Below, piece after piece: positions 1-8,924 of a stretch of 42,471 nucleotides of DNA (positions within the stretch are counted from its first letter, which is position 1; every line of letters begins with the position of its first letter). Origin of the DNA: Pseudomonadota bacterium (lineage in GTDB: Bacteria; Pseudomonadota; Gammaproteobacteria; Burkholderiales; Gallionellaceae); NCBI GenBank assembly GCA_026399735.1, contig JAPLQK010000061.1, positions 1 to 42,471 on the forward strand. The letters run 5' to 3'. The translations under genes were made by a program, and so were the position numbers. Below the pieces are notes generated by a model that did not search any database, was not told the DNA's origin, and saw only the letters and a program-made list of their open reading frames with translations.

Positions 1-8
1 GTAAATCC

Positions 9-70
9 GGGGTCAGGTCTTGCAATATCACACTCAAAGCCAATTCGGGGGCTAATTCGAGTCTGACCCT
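9..70. repeat. REP-like imperfect inverted repeat at window edge
   Basis: Positions 9-20 and the reverse complement of 59-70 share the core GGGTCAG, so the segment can fold into a long imperfect hairpin. Between the arms lie two direct AATTCG copies flanking a G run. Sequences of this kind often occur beside REP-associated tyrosine transposase genes in proteobacteria, but no transposase is visible because the window starts here. A 9-base direct repeat, GTAACTCAG, follows at 80-88 and 96-104; the second copy overlaps the last codons of the deacetylase gene. Confidence 0.4.
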
Positions 71-92
71 ATTTTCCTTGTAACTCAGGCGC

Positions 93-2018
93 CTAGTAAC
101 TCAGCGAATAGCGATAATTCCCGGGCGGCAACGCATTAAACACGATCGCTGTCCTGTATTTATCCAAAGGCACCAGCACAGGCAGATTCGCACCAGATCC
201 CGCAGCGCTGATTTTCGGCTGCAATCCCTTGGCCGGATTTAAAATGACAATTGCAGCACTTCTGTTTATTTGCCCGATGGTGACATTTAAAAGCATTTTC
301 TGCAGACTGCCTGTCAGCTCAGATTTAAACAAAGCACGCTCGCGCCACCATGACTCGACTGCCCCACTGGGTGCAACCCACGCCTTGTTGCCCGACGACC
401 TGATATAAGCAAAAAACTCCGCAGTCGACCTGGTAACTTCACTGCCGGCTTCAAAATTCTGGCTGTGCACGCTTAATACGCCGAGTGCAGCTATTTCCAT
501 TGTCTGGTCAAAGTCCTCCTCCATTTCTCTGGTGATATCCGGGCTGCTTATTTTTTCCTTCATAAAATTCATGTCATCGCGTTGCGTTCTGGGCAGCACG
601 ATCAGCCCATTCTGAAAATCAGCAGGCGATACCAACGAAAGGTAAGGCAGCATCGAATTGGTGGTGTCAGAATTCGGCAGGATGTGCCTGAAACCTTTTT
701 CAAACAGCAGCGACTCGACAACCTGATCCGACAGTTCATAAGGCGGCCTGAAGCCTGTCAGTTTAGAAGGATCATTTACCAGCGGGCGCAACTCGCGCTG
801 CATTGCATCCAGACGTTCAGATTGCAGCTCCCTGGACTCTCCCTTGAAGGCGTTGTGCACATCGCCGTGGTATGCGATCTCATGACGGGTTTCGAGCTGC
901 TTGACGGCATCAGGATATTGTCTGGCAACTGAAGTCAGGCTATAAAAAGTTCCTTTAAAACCGTTTGAGTCGAGCAAGGCTGCAAGTCTGGTTGCATTTG
1001 GAAACCCCTGTTCCGTGTCCATTTCAAGTATTTGCGCGGCACGGTAAGGGTAAGGCCAGCTGGCAAGATAGGTATCAGGGCTGCGATGCAGCCACTTGAA
1101 AACATCGTCAAGCAGCGTGTAGATATTTTTCTGTTCGAAGCGCCATGAATTTTCCGAAAAAGCCAGGAAAGCCCGCCTCGATGAACCCGTCTCAGTATAA
1201 ACAACCGCCTCGTTTCCCGCAGCACGGTTTGGCGTACGAACGCCATCCATGAAACGTCCGGCAATATTTTCGCCGCCGGTAACGCGCAACGGGTGTTCAT
1301 GAATATTTTCAAGGCCCAGCCATATCCTGCTCCCTGCGGGCAGACTGTGAGCAACGGGCGTTTCACCGAACACCACCAGAAATTTCTCTTTATCCTGCGC
1401 TGCAATTTCGCCCGATACCCTGATGCCGAACTGTTCATGCAGGAATTCATAATTTGGCAATTCACCGTTACCATTCCTGCTTCCCGCAGCCCAGGTCGCA
1501 AGTACGCTGCCGCCTCTTTTTTCAAAATCCTTAATAGCAGCCTTTTCCTGCACGCTGAGGACGACGGTCGAGGGCAAAATCAGAATACCCGGTTTCAGGC
1601 CAGATTTTAAGTTCTCATCCTTCAGTTCGACATACTTTATACCGCGATCCGCAAAATAATAATGCCACTGATCCAGAATCAGTTCATAGTTTTCGCCTTT
1701 TGAGGCGAAATAGTCACGCGTGCTGCCGGAATTAAAAAGATAGATATCGGAAGGGGCAACGCTGATATCAGCGACTGCCTGGGGCAGTTTATTCAGCATC
1801 AGGTTCGGCGTTTCAAAACCGACATCTGCAGGCATCGAACCCTGCGTGTCCGCCACGATGGCATGGTTATTATTTTTACCAAACCCCTCGCGTTCCATGA
1901 CCAGCGTATACGACAATGAAGCCAGTGCATAAATCCCTATAAAAACAATAGGGAGAAAAATCAGCGGGGAATTCCTGACTTTCGAGAATACACTCTCAGG
2001 TACTGACAATGTGTTCAT
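93..2018 (-). CDS. Membrane-anchored polysaccharide deacetylase (NodB fold)
   Basis: This 641-aa protein is predicted to N-deacetylate an extracellular polysaccharide on the periplasmic side of the inner membrane. One transmembrane anchor spans about residues 18-40. Residues about 90-320 look like a class I glutamine-amidotransferase-like (flavodoxin-type) domain. Residues about 325-560 form the NodB deacetylase domain: metal/catalytic aspartate in DTEQ (334-337), the HGDVH metal pair (384-388), RPPY (424-427) and SVHSQ (516-520). A beta-rich tail follows. It is the last gene of a five-gene operon and overlaps the preceding small gene by 23 bases; a GGAG lies about 10 bases before the start. 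The role matches PgaB or IcaB, but the architecture differs from PgaB, which has a C-terminal hydrolase domain. The exact polymer is inferred, not shown. Confidence 0.8.
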   Translation of the reverse strand: MNTLSVPESVFSKVRNSPLIFLPIVFIGIYALASLSYTLVMEREGFGKNNNHAIVADTQGSMPADVGFETPNLMLNKLPQAVADISVAPSDIYLFNSGSTRDYFASKGENYELILDQWHYYFADRGIKYVELKDENLKSGLKPGILILPSTVVLSVQEKAAIKDFEKRGGSVLATWAAGSRNGNGELPNYEFLHEQFGIRVSGEIAAQDKEKFLVVFGETPVAHSLPAGSRIWLGLENIHEHPLRVTGGENIAGRFMDGVRTPNRAAGNEAVVYTETGSSRRAFLAFSENSWRFEQKNIYTLLDDVFKWLHRSPDTYLASWPYPYRAAQILEMDTEQGFPNATRLAALLDSNGFKGTFYSLTSVARQYPDAVKQLETRHEIAYHGDVHNAFKGESRELQSERLDAMQRELRPLVNDPSKLTGFRPPYELSDQVVESLLFEKGFRHILPNSDTTNSMLPYLSLVSPADFQNGLIVLPRTQRDDMNFMKEKISSPDITREMEEDFDQTMEIAALGVLSVHSQNFEAGSEVTRSTAEFFAYIRSSGNKAWVAPSGAVESWWRERALFKSELTGSLQKMLLNVTIGQINRSAAIVILNPAKGLQPKISAAGSGANLPVLVPLDKYRTAIVFNALPPGNYRYSLSY

Positions 2019-2223
2019 CTGGCGAGTGCTCCAGGCTGCTCAGCATGTGACGCTTTAAAAAAATCGGCTCGAATACCCCATCCGCTGAGATTTTGCCTCC
2101 GCCGGAAGATTTCGGCTTGCGCCACTCCCTCACCTTGTAGGCAAAATAGGCGGCAAGCGCCAAGATTAATGTGACGATCGTGGTCACCAAAACGACCGTT
2201 GAAAAAATTGACACCAGATCCAT
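1996..2223 (-). CDS. Small single-TM protein of exopolysaccharide operon (PgaD-like position)
   Basis: This 75-aa protein has one strong transmembrane helix (about residues 8-28) followed by a basic, glycine- and lysine-rich cytoplasmic-looking segment. Its ATG overlaps the TGA of the upstream glycosyltransferase by one base, a clear sign of translational coupling. Small membrane partners of the synthase (PgaD, IcaD) occupy the same place in poly-N-acetylglucosamine operons and are needed for polymerisation or c-di-GMP response. PgaD usually has two transmembrane helices and this protein has one, so equivalence is only inferred from position. No sequence family was recognised. Confidence 0.6.
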   Translation of the reverse strand: MDLVSIFSTVVLVTTIVTLILALAAYFAYKVREWRKPKSSGGGKISADGVFEPIFLKRHMLSSLEHSPDEHIVST

Positions 2224-3581
2224 CAGAGCTTCCCCTCTCGCTCAAGTTTTCCCCAACTCATCTTTGTACCGATGAGTTCCTCAAAACTGGCAAAGATTTT
2301 TGCCACATCGACGACGATTAAATAGAATACACGAAACACCAGGGCATAAGCGATAAGCAGCATGTCTTCTTTTTCAATGATAACGCAATACGCGGCGGCT
2401 GCCACATCGAGTATGGATAACTGCAGCCACCAGAAAGCCAGCAGCGTGGTGACGTCATATTCGATACCAACCCAAGCAAAAAAAATGTTGCCGAAAACGT
2501 TGGAGACCGGCCAGAGCACCCCCTCGAACAACATATACCAGAGTATGTAGCCATTGACGCCCGACTGAAAAGGATGAGCCAGACTCCAGGCATGTTTTCT
2601 GATCGCCTGAAGGATACCGCGCGTCCAGCGGTAACGTTGTTTGAGCAGATCAATCAGGCGGCTTGGCGACTCGACCCATGCGATCGCTCTTGGCTCGTAT
2701 ACGATATGCCAGCCTTCAAACAGCAGTTTGAGCGTCAGATCACAGTCTTCTGCAAAGGTGTCGTCGTCGTAACCGCGAACCTGCCACAGCGCATTCTTGC
2801 GGAACATGCCGAGCGGACCGGGGATAATGTTGACAGAGCGGGTGTAACTTTGCGCCTTGCGTGACAGCGCCAATCCTTCGACATATTCGAGCGCCTGAAC
2901 CTGGGTAATCAAATTATCCCGGTTATAGACTTTGACGTTTCCCGCCACCGCACCGATACGCGGGTCATCGAAATGCCTGATGCAATCGCGCAGCGTATTC
3001 GGAGACAGCTTGGAGTCGCCATCCATGTTGAGAATGAAATCGCCCTTTGCATAGGTCATCCCCGTGTTGAGTGCATTAGCCTTGCCGCCATTGGCCTTGG
3101 TGATCACCGTCACGATACACTTGTCCGTCACATTGACCATTTCCAGCGCACGTTCATAGGTGTCATCGGTCGAACCATCGTCAACAACCAGCACTTCGTA
3201 ATTGGGATAATCGATTTCGAGCAAAGACCCGATGGCAGCCTTGATGATCATGCCTTCATTATATGCAGGGACGACGATGGTAACAAAAGGTAACTTCCTG
3301 TCAGCGTCCGGCGTAGGCTTGCCCAGCGCAAGTTCGCGTTCATGACGCCGGATATTGTCCAGATGTTCCAGATAGGAAAAAACAATCAGAACGAAGTAGC
3401 GCAACACCAGGATTGCCATGAACACCGTCAGATAGCCGGTTATACCTGTCATCACAGAACTGCCCCAGATAAAATCGGTGGCATGCACATTCCAGCCACC
3501 CAACAGTCGATAGTATATGTAGACAAAGGCAATGGATACCAGGGTCATCGTTGCGACCCATATCTTCCGGCTTATAATCAC
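2223..3581 (-). CDS. Processive family 2 glycosyltransferase (PgaC/IcaA-like polysaccharide synthase)
   Basis: This 452-aa inner-membrane synthase is predicted to polymerise a beta-linked polysaccharide from a UDP-sugar and extrude it. Two N-terminal transmembrane segments (about 10-27 and 45-72) precede a GT-A domain with DDGSTDD (134-140), the DGDS metal-binding motif (187-190), the EDCD catalytic base region (278-281) and QRYRW (315-319). The last motif is the QxxRW acceptor-site signature of processive synthases such as PgaC and BcsA. C-terminal transmembrane helices follow. No PilZ domain is visible. The gene overlaps the upstream TPR gene by four bases and the downstream small gene by one. 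The closest functional analogue is PgaC/HmsR. Substrate UDP-GlcNAc is inferred from the neighbouring deacetylase. Confidence 0.85.
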   Translation of the reverse strand: MIISRKIWVATMTLVSIAFVYIYYRLLGGWNVHATDFIWGSSVMTGITGYLTVFMAILVLRYFVLIVFSYLEHLDNIRRHERELALGKPTPDADRKLPFVTIVVPAYNEGMIIKAAIGSLLEIDYPNYEVLVVDDGSTDDTYERALEMVNVTDKCIVTVITKANGGKANALNTGMTYAKGDFILNMDGDSKLSPNTLRDCIRHFDDPRIGAVAGNVKVYNRDNLITQVQALEYVEGLALSRKAQSYTRSVNIIPGPLGMFRKNALWQVRGYDDDTFAEDCDLTLKLLFEGWHIVYEPRAIAWVESPSRLIDLLKQRYRWTRGILQAIRKHAWSLAHPFQSGVNGYILWYMLFEGVLWPVSNVFGNIFFAWVGIEYDVTTLLAFWWLQLSILDVAAAAYCVIIEKEDMLLIAYALVFRVFYLIVVDVAKIFASFEELIGTKMSWGKLEREGKL

Positions 3582-4855
3582 CAGAGTCTTTCTGTACCCA
3601 GAGTAAGGTATTTTGACTTGTAGGCGCCGACGCGCTGACTGACCTGAGAACCGGCACTCATCGAGGCAGCCCAGTCATGATTGAGGTAACGCTTGGCTGC
3701 GAAACCCATGTTATACGAGTTCAGCGCTTCACCGCCCACACCGAAACCGCGCTGCCCATAAATTGAATATTCGCCGCTGGCCAAAGACCATTCATTGGTA
3801 AAACCAATGTCCGTACTGAGATAACCCGTCTGCGGCGACCAGTAGATGGGTACATTTCTCTGCGCAAAATGGCCTGAAAGCCCGATGTAGTACCGGAAGT
3901 CCGGCCCCAGTGGGCGCCATGACGGAGAAAAGTGGATGTTGGCATCCTGGATCTGGTTGCCGTCGGATATCTGATAGCCGTTGTAAACTGCACTGATCGT
4001 TCCGGCACGTGTAATCAATGCCCCATCAACCCCTAGTTGCGTTGCGGTCAGACCATTCAGTAAAGCCTGAGGCTGAAATGCCATTTTCCCCCAGTTGACA
4101 TGACCGATGGTCATATGCAGCTCAGGAGCATCATCAAGCCGCAGTCGAAGCGTCCCAAACACCTTGGTTGTGGGTCCTTGCTGCATAGAGACATCGAGTC
4201 TGGGCGCCAGCCCCAACCCGGTATGCTCAACGCTCATTCTGACATCACGCTGCGAAGTGTTCAACGGCGGCATCGACAGCCGGTTAAGATTGAGCGCTAG
4301 CTCATATTTAAGTGCCGGATTATCAGCACGCCAGCGATGACTGATCTCGCCACCATTTTGCACGACGGAGTTCGAATCGCTGTTTCTGGCAAAAACAACA
4401 CTGGTTGCAGGACGAAGTTCCCGACTTACTCTGGTTTTTCCGTCCACTGCATCCGGATTCTCAGGCTGTGTTTTCAGCACCTGCTGGTATTGCGTCATCG
4501 CAAGATCAGGTCTCCCGCTCCAGCGGTAGACATTGCCCAACCCGATAGCAGCCCTGTCCGACAAGGCTGTTTTGGCCAATATTTTATACTGGACGATTGC
4601 ATCGGCGTAACGCCCTGTCCAGGCCAGACTATCCGCAATTTTCATACGAAGATCTTCATTTACGGATTGAGTTTTCAATAAATCCAGCCCCTGACTGCCT
4701 ACCGCCCAATATTCGCCTGCTTCATATTGATCGCCCAGCATTTTTTCACTGACGGATGATGACAACAAAGGCTTGCCAATAATTTCAGCCGCATCAGCGC
4801 CAAGAATAAATACAAATAAAATCAATATGTTACATAAAATAGTTTTTGTTAACAT
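3578..4855 (-). CDS. TPR/outer-membrane beta-barrel export protein (PgaA-like)
   Basis: This 425-aa protein has a signal peptide (about residues 1-22), tetratricopeptide-like helices at about 60-150, and then a region rich in alternating hydrophobic/aromatic strands ending in a terminal aromatic residue (Trp), as in outer-membrane beta-barrels. That arrangement, periplasmic TPRs plus barrel, is the PgaA architecture for exporting deacetylated polymer across the outer membrane. PgaA is about 800 residues, so this one is about half the usual size and has fewer TPRs. It sits between the BcsE-like gene (26-base gap) and the synthase (4-base overlap). The export role is inferred from architecture and position. 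Confidence 0.7.
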   Translation of the reverse strand: MLTKTILCNILILFVFILGADAAEIIGKPLLSSSVSEKMLGDQYEAGEYWAVGSQGLDLLKTQSVNEDLRMKIADSLAWTGRYADAIVQYKILAKTALSDRAAIGLGNVYRWSGRPDLAMTQYQQVLKTQPENPDAVDGKTRVSRELRPATSVVFARNSDSNSVVQNGGEISHRWRADNPALKYELALNLNRLSMPPLNTSQRDVRMSVEHTGLGLAPRLDVSMQQGPTTKVFGTLRLRLDDAPELHMTIGHVNWGKMAFQPQALLNGLTATQLGVDGALITRAGTISAVYNGYQISDGNQIQDANIHFSPSWRPLGPDFRYYIGLSGHFAQRNVPIYWSPQTGYLSTDIGFTNEWSLASGEYSIYGQRGFGVGGEALNSYNMGFAAKRYLNHDWAASMSAGSQVSQRVGAYKSKYLTLGTERLW

Positions 4856-4881
4856 TTCAGACTTTCATGAAAGCAAACATT

Positions 4882-6642
4882 TCATTTGGCGCCGGACATC
4901 AGACGACTTAGCAAATTCTCAATTTCCGTGGATTCAGCCTTCATCGCAGGCTGCATTTCATTTGAAGGTGTCTCGGTTGGATCGATTGGTTCATGCGCCA
5001 TTGGAACACTCGATTGAGAAGTGATCTCTTTTACCTGCAGTACCATCTCATCAGCTACAACACTAGCTTCATCTGGCAGTTGAACAACCTCTTCATTCAT
5101 TATTCGACTCGCCTTAACCTGCTCGATGGCTGCGCTGAAATTGGTAACCAGCGAAATATCCCCTGATTGCACAATGAGCTGGAGCGCCTCACGAATGTGT
5201 TCTCTTTTAGAAATATAACGAATCTGTGCAAAAAGCGCATCCGGCTGGTTATTGAGAATGTGTGAAAATACCGTGTGCATGCTTTCCTCTGCACATGCAT
5301 GCATGAAAAGATAGCAATACTTGTCATCCGAGGAGAAGATATCGCCTTTCCTGACGATGTTGATCTGACTGAGAACTTCAGGCAGCGATGCATCAGGCTG
5401 ATAACTGGCGATAATCAGCGCAAGGGGAATATCCAGAACCCCGCCCCTTTCAACCATCGCCTGTGACTCGCCGCAGAATGTTGGCAGGTCTACATAACCC
5501 TTATGATCACTGGCAATAATGCTGGCAAAAGCCAACTCGAAATCCTTCTCTATCTTGCGGGTATAAATTTGTCCCGCCAGTAATTCCCACAACAGTTGCT
5601 GGCGCTGTCTGGTTATTTGTTGCGGTATGATCAGATTGGCACCGAGGCGTAAAAAAAGCAATTCATTCAGGTAACGAAGTGAAAAATCAGATTCTTTGAT
5701 GACGATTCGCAGCCTGTTTCCCCGATTTAGTCGTAAATAGTGCACGATTTCGGCAATCTGCTTCAGATCGCTATTGCGATCAAGCGAGATGACCACCGTA
5801 GCCAGAGCGGCTTCCCTGCTGATATAGACCAGTTGAACCAGGTTCTGAGCCTGCTTCCATTCGCCCACATGATTAATTGTGGCACGAAAAGCATCAAAGT
5901 CCGGACCATAATAAAATACGCTGCTCTTGTCCCCGGTAATATTGTCAGTCTGATATTCCTTAATCGCTTCTTGCGGCAAGCTGGAATCGACACGAATGAA
6001 ACCTGTCCGGTCAAGCGTGACCGGAAAGGCCTTGGCAGCAATGGCGCCATCCTCTGAATACCAGAAATCAATCAACAACTCGAGTCCGACTTTGCTCTGA
6101 TTAATCCGCGCCACCCCGCTGAAACAACTCAGTATGGACTGTGATCGTCTTTCCTTGTTATCAGAGAACAGAAAAAGTGCGGTATTGCCTGAGGCATTCA
6201 TCCAATCGCGATACTCCATCGCCTGGGTCTGAGCAATATTCTGATCGTTCATGGTAAACAAATCGCCTGCCTGATCAAACAGGAAAAAGCTCTCCTTGGG
6301 CACCCGAAAATAATCAAACTCCTGCAAAAAACGCCCGATGCCATGACGGAATATATTCGTCGTGTAATCGCCTTCCATGCTGAATAAGTACAGCCTGCTA
6401 TTTTCGATGTCTTTGCTGAAATCGAAACCTGAAGATTGCGCGCTGGCCAGAAAAACACCCGGCGTCATTTGCGTTACCAAAACACAAACGCAGCCCGTCT
6501 TGAGATTGGTATTGAGTGCCTGAATAATCACGCTCAGATGCGCCGGGACGCTATCCACAATCAGCGTGTACATTGCCCCATACAGCAACGTATCTATGGA
6601 GGCAGGTATGCCGGGAATACCCAGAGATTTCGAATTGATCAT
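4882..6642 (-). CDS. BcsE-family protein with GIL c-di-GMP-binding domain
   Basis: This 586-aa soluble protein has the hallmarks of BcsE, the c-di-GMP receptor that boosts cellulose synthesis in enterobacteria. The N-terminal region (about 20-210) resembles the BcsE receiver-like part, including LFDQAGDLF (121-129). The second half contains the GIL domain, with the c-di-GMP-binding RxGD motif as RKGD at 431-434. E. coli BcsE is about 520 aa; the extra length here is an acidic, low-complexity tail. It is the first gene of an operon whose other members look like a poly-N-acetylglucosamine machine, not a cellulose synthase, and no bcsA/B/Q/G is present. The start lacks a strong ribosome-binding site. 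The family call is from recalled motif patterns, without alignment. Confidence 0.72.
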   Translation of the reverse strand: MINSKSLGIPGIPASIDTLLYGAMYTLIVDSVPAHLSVIIQALNTNLKTGCVCVLVTQMTPGVFLASAQSSGFDFSKDIENSRLYLFSMEGDYTTNIFRHGIGRFLQEFDYFRVPKESFFLFDQAGDLFTMNDQNIAQTQAMEYRDWMNASGNTALFLFSDNKERRSQSILSCFSGVARINQSKVGLELLIDFWYSEDGAIAAKAFPVTLDRTGFIRVDSSLPQEAIKEYQTDNITGDKSSVFYYGPDFDAFRATINHVGEWKQAQNLVQLVYISREAALATVVISLDRNSDLKQIAEIVHYLRLNRGNRLRIVIKESDFSLRYLNELLFLRLGANLIIPQQITRQRQQLLWELLAGQIYTRKIEKDFELAFASIIASDHKGYVDLPTFCGESQAMVERGGVLDIPLALIIASYQPDASLPEVLSQINIVRKGDIFSSDDKYCYLFMHACAEESMHTVFSHILNNQPDALFAQIRYISKREHIREALQLIVQSGDISLVTNFSAAIEQVKASRIMNEEVVQLPDEASVVADEMVLQVKEITSQSSVPMAHEPIDPTETPSNEMQPAMKAESTEIENLLSRLMSGAK

Positions 6643-6825
6643 CGTCAGATTATGCTTCAGTGGTGGTTTAAGCGGACTTTCCTCTGATTCATTAGTCTGC
6701 TCTTAAGGTGTGGTCGCATTATGCACCATCGCGTATTTAATCAAGTTAAATGTAACGGAAAATTTCATAGCCCAATGCACATCGAACGCTGAGGAAAAAT
6801 CCTGCCATGAAACTTTATTCAAAAC
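6643..6825 (-). promoter_or_regulatory. Intergenic region with possible promoter of exopolysaccharide operon
   Basis: This non-coding stretch precedes the BcsE-like gene. Read on the minus strand it has TTGATT (6744-6739) and CATAAT (6723-6718) separated by 15 bases, shorter than the usual 17, so the promoter assignment is weak. No gene or long repeat was found in it. Confidence 0.25.
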
Positions 6826-6860
6826 AAAAAGCCTCTGCTGGATCACAGCAGAGGCTTTTA
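6826..6860 (-). terminator. Rho-independent terminator after sspB
   Basis: A perfect inverted repeat, GCCTCTGCTG (6831-6840) with CAGCAGAGGC (6846-6855), encloses the 5-base loop GATCA and is bordered by A runs on the left and T runs on the right. Read on the minus strand it is a GC-rich hairpin followed by TTTTTGTTTT, ideal for ending the transcript that finishes with sspB. The T run on the plus side is only four bases. Confidence 0.9.
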
Positions 6861-6912
6861 AAACGGAATCAAACCAGGTTGCGTCTTAATCAACCGCATG
6901 ATTCGGACTCAT

Positions 6913-7299
6913 CTATTTGACAATTGTAAGCTGAGGTTTGCGTGCTGCCGGTTTACTTTCCGGCCCGGCAGATGGCGGAATCCCGGTATCCTCACCCTGG
7001 AATACCAGCCCCTGCCCTGTTTCCTTGGCAAATATTCCGATAACAGCCGCAACCGGCACAATCAAATCAAATGATGCACCGCCAAAACGTCCGCTGCAGG
7101 TAATATACTCATTGCCCAATTCCAGATTACGCACCGCGCCCGAACTTATATTCAGCACGATTTCCCCGTCCTTGACATGGGCGACCGGAACCTCAGTCTG
7201 TTCGTTGACGCGAACTGCCAGATAGGGTGTCAAACCACCGTCCACACACCATTCATAAATAGCACGTATCAGATAGGGACGAGTAGACAGATCGCTCAT
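6913..7299 (-). CDS. sspB: ClpXP protease specificity-enhancing factor SspB
   Basis: SspB is a dimeric adaptor that captures ssrA-tagged polypeptides and delivers them to ClpXP. This 128-aa protein has the compact substrate-binding domain in the first about 105 residues, with the family pattern RPYLIRAIYEW near the start and CSGRFGG with the following hydrophobic strand near residues 68-74. A flexible tail ends in a short basic/hydrophobic ClpX-docking peptide (PQLTIVK). The ATG overlaps the TGA of sspA by four bases, so the two are co-translated. The gene is the last of the transcript, ahead of a strong terminator. Confidence 0.95.
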   Translation of the reverse strand: MSDLSTRPYLIRAIYEWCVDGGLTPYLAVRVNEQTEVPVAHVKDGEIVLNISSGAVRNLELGNEYITCSGRFGGASFDLIVPVAAVIGIFAKETGQGLVFQGEDTGIPPSAGPESKPAARKPQLTIVK

Positions 7300-7892
7300 T
7301 TACGCATGGCTCTTTCAGCTGGGGTCAGTGAATCGATGAAACCCTGACGAGAGAACAGACGCTCAGCATACTTCATCATAGGCACTGCATCACGTCCCAT
7401 CTGAATACCTAAGTGATCCAGACGCCACAACAGCGGAGCTATTGCAACATCCAGCATTGAAAACTCGTTACCCAGCAAAAACTTTTGCTTAGTAAGAATT
7501 TGTGCCAACTGCGTCAAACTATCACGGATATTTGCACGCGCCTTATCCAGAGATTTCCCGCCTTGCATGATCACGTTCACATTGCTGTACAGTTCCTGCT
7601 CGAAGCGATGCAAAAACAAACGTGCACGACCACGCATGACAGGATCTGCCGGCATCAACTGTGGATGCGGGAAACGTTCATCAATATATTCGTTAATGAT
7701 GTTAGCCTCTGTCAACACCAGATCACGTTCGACCAGCACAGGAACTTTGTTACTTGGACTGATCAACGCGAGGTCTTCGGACTTGTCCATCAGATCAACG
7801 TCAATTATTTCAAAATCCATACCCTTTTCGAACAAAACGATCCGGCATCGATGGCTGTAGGGGCAAACTGTCCCCGAATACAATCTCATCAT
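7296..7892 (-). CDS. sspA: Stringent starvation protein A (glutathione S-transferase fold)
   Basis: SspA is a GST-fold protein that binds RNA polymerase and modulates transcription under starvation and acid stress; it lacks classical transferase activity. This 198-aa protein has the N-terminal thioredoxin-like domain with CPYSHRC (10-16), the SNKVPVL segment, and an all-helical C-terminal domain. The ATG lies 7 bases after the actF stop, and its AAGGGG ribosome-binding site is made of the last actF codons, so translation looks coupled to Alternative Complex III. In many betaproteobacteria sspA follows petC directly; here the act genes lie between them. Confidence 0.95.
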   Translation of the reverse strand: MMRLYSGTVCPYSHRCRIVLFEKGMDFEIIDVDLMDKSEDLALISPSNKVPVLVERDLVLTEANIINEYIDERFPHPQLMPADPVMRGRARLFLHRFEQELYSNVNVIMQGGKSLDKARANIRDSLTQLAQILTKQKFLLGNEFSMLDVAIAPLLWRLDHLGIQMGRDAVPMMKYAERLFSRQGFIDSLTPAERAMRK

Positions 7893-7899
7893 TACTAGG

Positions 7900-8913
7900 T
7901 TACCCCTTAATTAAATTTCTGCTTTGCATGTAGCCGCGAACCAGGAAAAATCCGGTCAGTGCAACGGTACCGCCAACCACGATACTGGCTACAAACGGGT
8001 AGCTACCCGTGCCAGTTACGCCACCAATCCAAACATAACGTTCGAAAAGCGTGCCAATGATAATACAGATTGCTACTGCATTGATAGCAGTAACGTTATG
8101 GCGTGGCTTGGGAAAGCAAAAAACAACAAAAGGAACAACGAACTTCAGCACAATCATGGACCACCAGATGAAGGTGTAATCGCCATCTTGCATCGCAAAC
8201 AGACGGTCCGTTTCATCTCCGATATTGCCGTACCAGATGGTCAGATATTGCGCGTCAAAGCTGTAAATCCATAACAGCGTAAACGACAACATCATCTGCG
8301 CCATGTAGTTGTAAATTTTGTCAGGCACGGGCGTGACCAGTTTATTGCCGCTGTTCAATACGTAAATCCAGACAGTCAGAAAAGCCAGGAACATGCCGAA
8401 ATTGCTGACGAACTGCTGCAAACCGTAAATTGCACTGTGCCAGTGAGGAACAAGCGTCATTTCGAAATCCCACGCTACCATCGTGCTATAGAGTACGAAA
8501 AAGAATGGAATCCAGGTTGCAACAGAGTGAAAACGGGCCGCATCTTCAGCACTCTTTTCACTCACCGCCTGACGCTGAATAAAAACCCAGTACAACGCAG
8601 CCATAAATATCATGCCGACCACTTCACGTGACATCAGCCAGTGTGGCTGATACCACCCGGGCATATGCACCTCAGCACCGACGGGCAGTCCCCACCACGG
8701 GAACGTATGTTCACCCCCTGCCAGCAATACGACCAACAGCACGAATGCCAGTGGAAACAGCGCGTATAAAGAAACGGCCAGATGCCGCACATTGAAACGC
8801 CACTGCGCACCGACCAGATGCAACACCGAACACAATGCCACGCCGCTCAAGGCCAGCGACAGCACCACCACAAAACTAACCGTCAAGACAGCCCAATTAC
8901 TGTATGCCAACAT
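7900..8913 (-). CDS. actF: Alternative complex III, membrane subunit ActF
   Basis: This 337-aa polytopic membrane protein has about nine to ten hydrophobic helices and matches the second, shorter NrfD/PsrC-like subunit of ACIII. ActF packs against ActC in the inner membrane and forms part of the quinone-side membrane core. Features include histidine- and tryptophan-rich loops such as VPHWHSAIYG, and charged residues within helices (for example the ERY near the C-terminal part). An AGGAGG lies 7 bases before the ATG, with an 11-base gap from actE. It is the last act gene and runs straight into sspA. Confidence 0.85.
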   Translation of the reverse strand: MLAYSNWAVLTVSFVVVLSLALSGVALCSVLHLVGAQWRFNVRHLAVSLYALFPLAFVLLVVLLAGGEHTFPWWGLPVGAEVHMPGWYQPHWLMSREVVGMIFMAALYWVFIQRQAVSEKSAEDAARFHSVATWIPFFFVLYSTMVAWDFEMTLVPHWHSAIYGLQQFVSNFGMFLAFLTVWIYVLNSGNKLVTPVPDKIYNYMAQMMLSFTLLWIYSFDAQYLTIWYGNIGDETDRLFAMQDGDYTFIWWSMIVLKFVVPFVVFCFPKPRHNVTAINAVAICIIIGTLFERYVWIGGVTGTGSYPFVASIVVGGTVALTGFFLVRGYMQSRNLIKG

Positions 8914-8924
8914 TTTATAGCCTC

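Noticed and set aside
2015-2245. 76-aa minus-strand open frame overlapping the small membrane protein gene
   Set aside because: It is in another frame over the synthase end and the small gene, lacks a hydrophobic helix and has no stop-start contact with the synthase.
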